Source: an uncultured Rhodospirillales bacterium
GTDB taxonomy: Bacteria > Pseudomonadota > Alphaproteobacteria > ATCC43930 > CGMCC-115725
Assembly: GCA_903897565.1 (NCBI GenBank)
Contig: CAIUCF010000762.1
Location: forward strand, 1 to 5,620
Length of the DNA: 5,620 bases
Direction of reading: 5' to 3'
Below, piece after piece: positions 4,673 through 5,620 of the stretch. A model generated the notes under the pieces. It saw nothing but the letters and a program-made list of their open reading frames with translations. It was not told the DNA's origin and did no database searches. Within the stretch, counting starts at the first letter, position 1. The number at the start of each line of letters is the position of its first letter. The position numbers and the translations under genes are program-made.

Positions 4673-5620
4673 ATGTCCTTCATAGAGCGAAAGTTTCGAT
4701 TGAATAACGCGCCCGGCAGTCTGGGCGTGAGTTGTCAGGCGAGCGGATTGGCGCTCGCCGGGGTGCCGTTGCTGTGTCGGACGGCCGAGGGCTTCGAGCC
4801 GCGCCCCGCCCTGGAGATCGCGGCGCTCCTTGAGGCGGCCTATCGCGGCGGGATCGGCCCGGCGGAGCGGCTGGCCACGCTGGAGGTCGTCGCGGCGGCG
4901 CTCAATCGCGGTGACATCCAGCGGGCGATGGTCGCGGCCTTACTCCTGCAGCTACCGGAGCTGAGCTGGGACGCCGCCGCCCGCCTTGCTCAGGCGGCGG
5001 AACGTCTCGCCAAATACGACAAGAACGAGCCGCGCAACCCCGCCGGTGAATGGACCGATGACGGGGACGAAGAAAGCGACGAGGATGAAGACGGCGATCC
5101 GGGACCTGACGTCGCCCATGACGCCGGTCTCGATCCGGAGATCGCCGGCATTCTGAAGGCGCGGAACCGGGAGTTCCAGCGACGCTATGATTATCTCGGC
5201 CCAATCGAGTTTGCCGAGGCTGTCATCAAATTCGGCTGGCAACTCGGCGAGGGCGGAAAGGACTATTCCCCCGACGAGCGGCAGGCGGCTCGCGCCGAAT
5301 ACGAGTTTCTGCAGGACCGGCTGAATTTCTGGCTGGGCTACGACTTCAAGCCGCAGAGCGCGCAGGGCAATCTCCAAAGCGCGGCGCTCTCCCTCTATCA
5401 GGGCGCGATTAACGGCGGCATCGTTCAAGTGGCTGGCCATCTCGGTGGCCTGCCGCCGTCGATGCTCGATGTCGCCGGGGCGGCCATTTGGAACGACGGC
5501 GCCCAGCTGACGGCGGGCCTGGGCGGGACCAAGCTGGACCTCGCCGGCACGGTGCCTTTGCGGGCGACCGAGCAGATCGGCGAAGTGGGCGGGATCGTCG
5601 ACAAGCAGACTGTCGGCATC
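4673..5620 (+). CDS. Modular protein with KYDxNEPRxxxGxWT hinge, toxin-like carrier N-terminus (3' partial)
   Basis: The frame is open for 316 codons to the window edge without a stop. Residues 1-112 form a small domain: a beta-like opening (ERKFRLNNAPGSLGVSCQAS), GLALAGVPLLCR, then helices with ALNRGDIQRAMVAALLLQLP (76-95) and LSWDAAARLAQAAERLA (97-113). A hinge KYDKNEPRNPAGEWT (114-128) follows, then a very acidic linker (129-142) and a second region from about 150 with a charged helical segment (160-220). A Gly/Ala-rich helical region comes next (about 240-290). This hinge type (YDPNQPR...G.WT) is common in Rhizobiales proteins whose C-terminal domains vary and are often predicted toxins or nucleases. 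No signal peptide or clear membrane helix is seen. The start is supported by GAGG and a strong promoter. Function depends on the missing C-terminus; a phage-derived structural protein is an alternative. Confidence 0.82.
   Translation, partial: MSFIERKFRLNNAPGSLGVSCQASGLALAGVPLLCRTAEGFEPRPALEIAALLEAAYRGGIGPAERLATLEVVAAALNRGDIQRAMVAALLLQLPELSWDAAARLAQAAERLAKYDKNEPRNPAGEWTDDGDEESDEDEDGDPGPDVAHDAGLDPEIAGILKARNREFQRRYDYLGPIEFAEAVIKFGWQLGEGGKDYSPDERQAARAEYEFLQDRLNFWLGYDFKPQSAQGNLQSAALSLYQGAINGGIVQVAGHLGGLPPSMLDVAGAAIWNDGAQLTAGLGGTKLDLAGTVPLRATEQIGEVGGIVDKQTVGI

Noticed and set aside
4902..5440. Minus-strand frames of 100 and 162 codons, the latter with hydrophobic stretches.
   Set aside because: They are antisense to the well-supported gene starting at 4673, which has a strong promoter, a Shine-Dalgarno and a protein-like domain order. 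The hydrophobic stretches are the complement of acidic and Gly/Ala-rich codons.

Overview
The window is GC-rich, with strong G/C preference at third codon positions, and reads like a chromosome segment of an alphaproteobacterium, probably Rhizobiales (Bradyrhizobium-like). This placement is inferred from codon style and from the look of two proteins: a SnoaL-tailed ECF sigma factor and a protein with a KYDxNEPRxxxGxWT hinge. No taxonomic marker is present.

Layout, left to right. (1) Positions 2-394, plus strand: the C-terminal SnoaL-like domain of an ECF sigma factor whose sigma domains lie upstream of the window. (2) Positions 489-2531, minus: a 680-residue DUF4132 (MolR/YehI-like) protein, convergent with the sigma gene. 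The short gap between them holds a small coding-like frame overlapping the end of the DUF4132 gene, possibly the remnant of a coupled downstream gene. (3) Positions 2693-3481, minus: a classical short-chain dehydrogenase/reductase (SDR). It has a good Shine-Dalgarno, a hairpin terminator just after its stop, and a perfect 12-bp inverted repeat in its promoter region, so it is probably a singly regulated unit. (4) Positions 3577-4455, minus: a 292-residue protein I do not recognise. A 47-codon coding-like frame precedes it and overlaps its start codon in an ATGA junction. (5) Positions 4673 to the window end, plus: the first 316 residues of a modular protein with an N-terminal helical domain, a KYDKNEPRNPAGEWT hinge, an acidic linker and a further domain. 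It resembles the N-terminal carrier part of Rhizobiales toxin-like proteins; its C-terminus is outside the window.

The most interesting region is 4452-4672. Two near-consensus sigma-70 promoters fire in opposite directions from a 217-bp gap: TTGACC-N17-TATATT leftward and TTGACA-N17-TATAGT rightward. The leftward promoter lies inside the coding-like frame that overlaps the start of the unknown gene. A displaced toxin tail beside its immunity gene, facing a toxin-like gene, is one explanation. It is an inference only; neither toxin nor immunity function can be shown from this sequence.

Beyond these pairings the genes do not form an obvious pathway. No tRNA, rRNA, CRISPR array, insertion sequence or integrase was seen. 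Every gap between genes is shorter than 300 bases.
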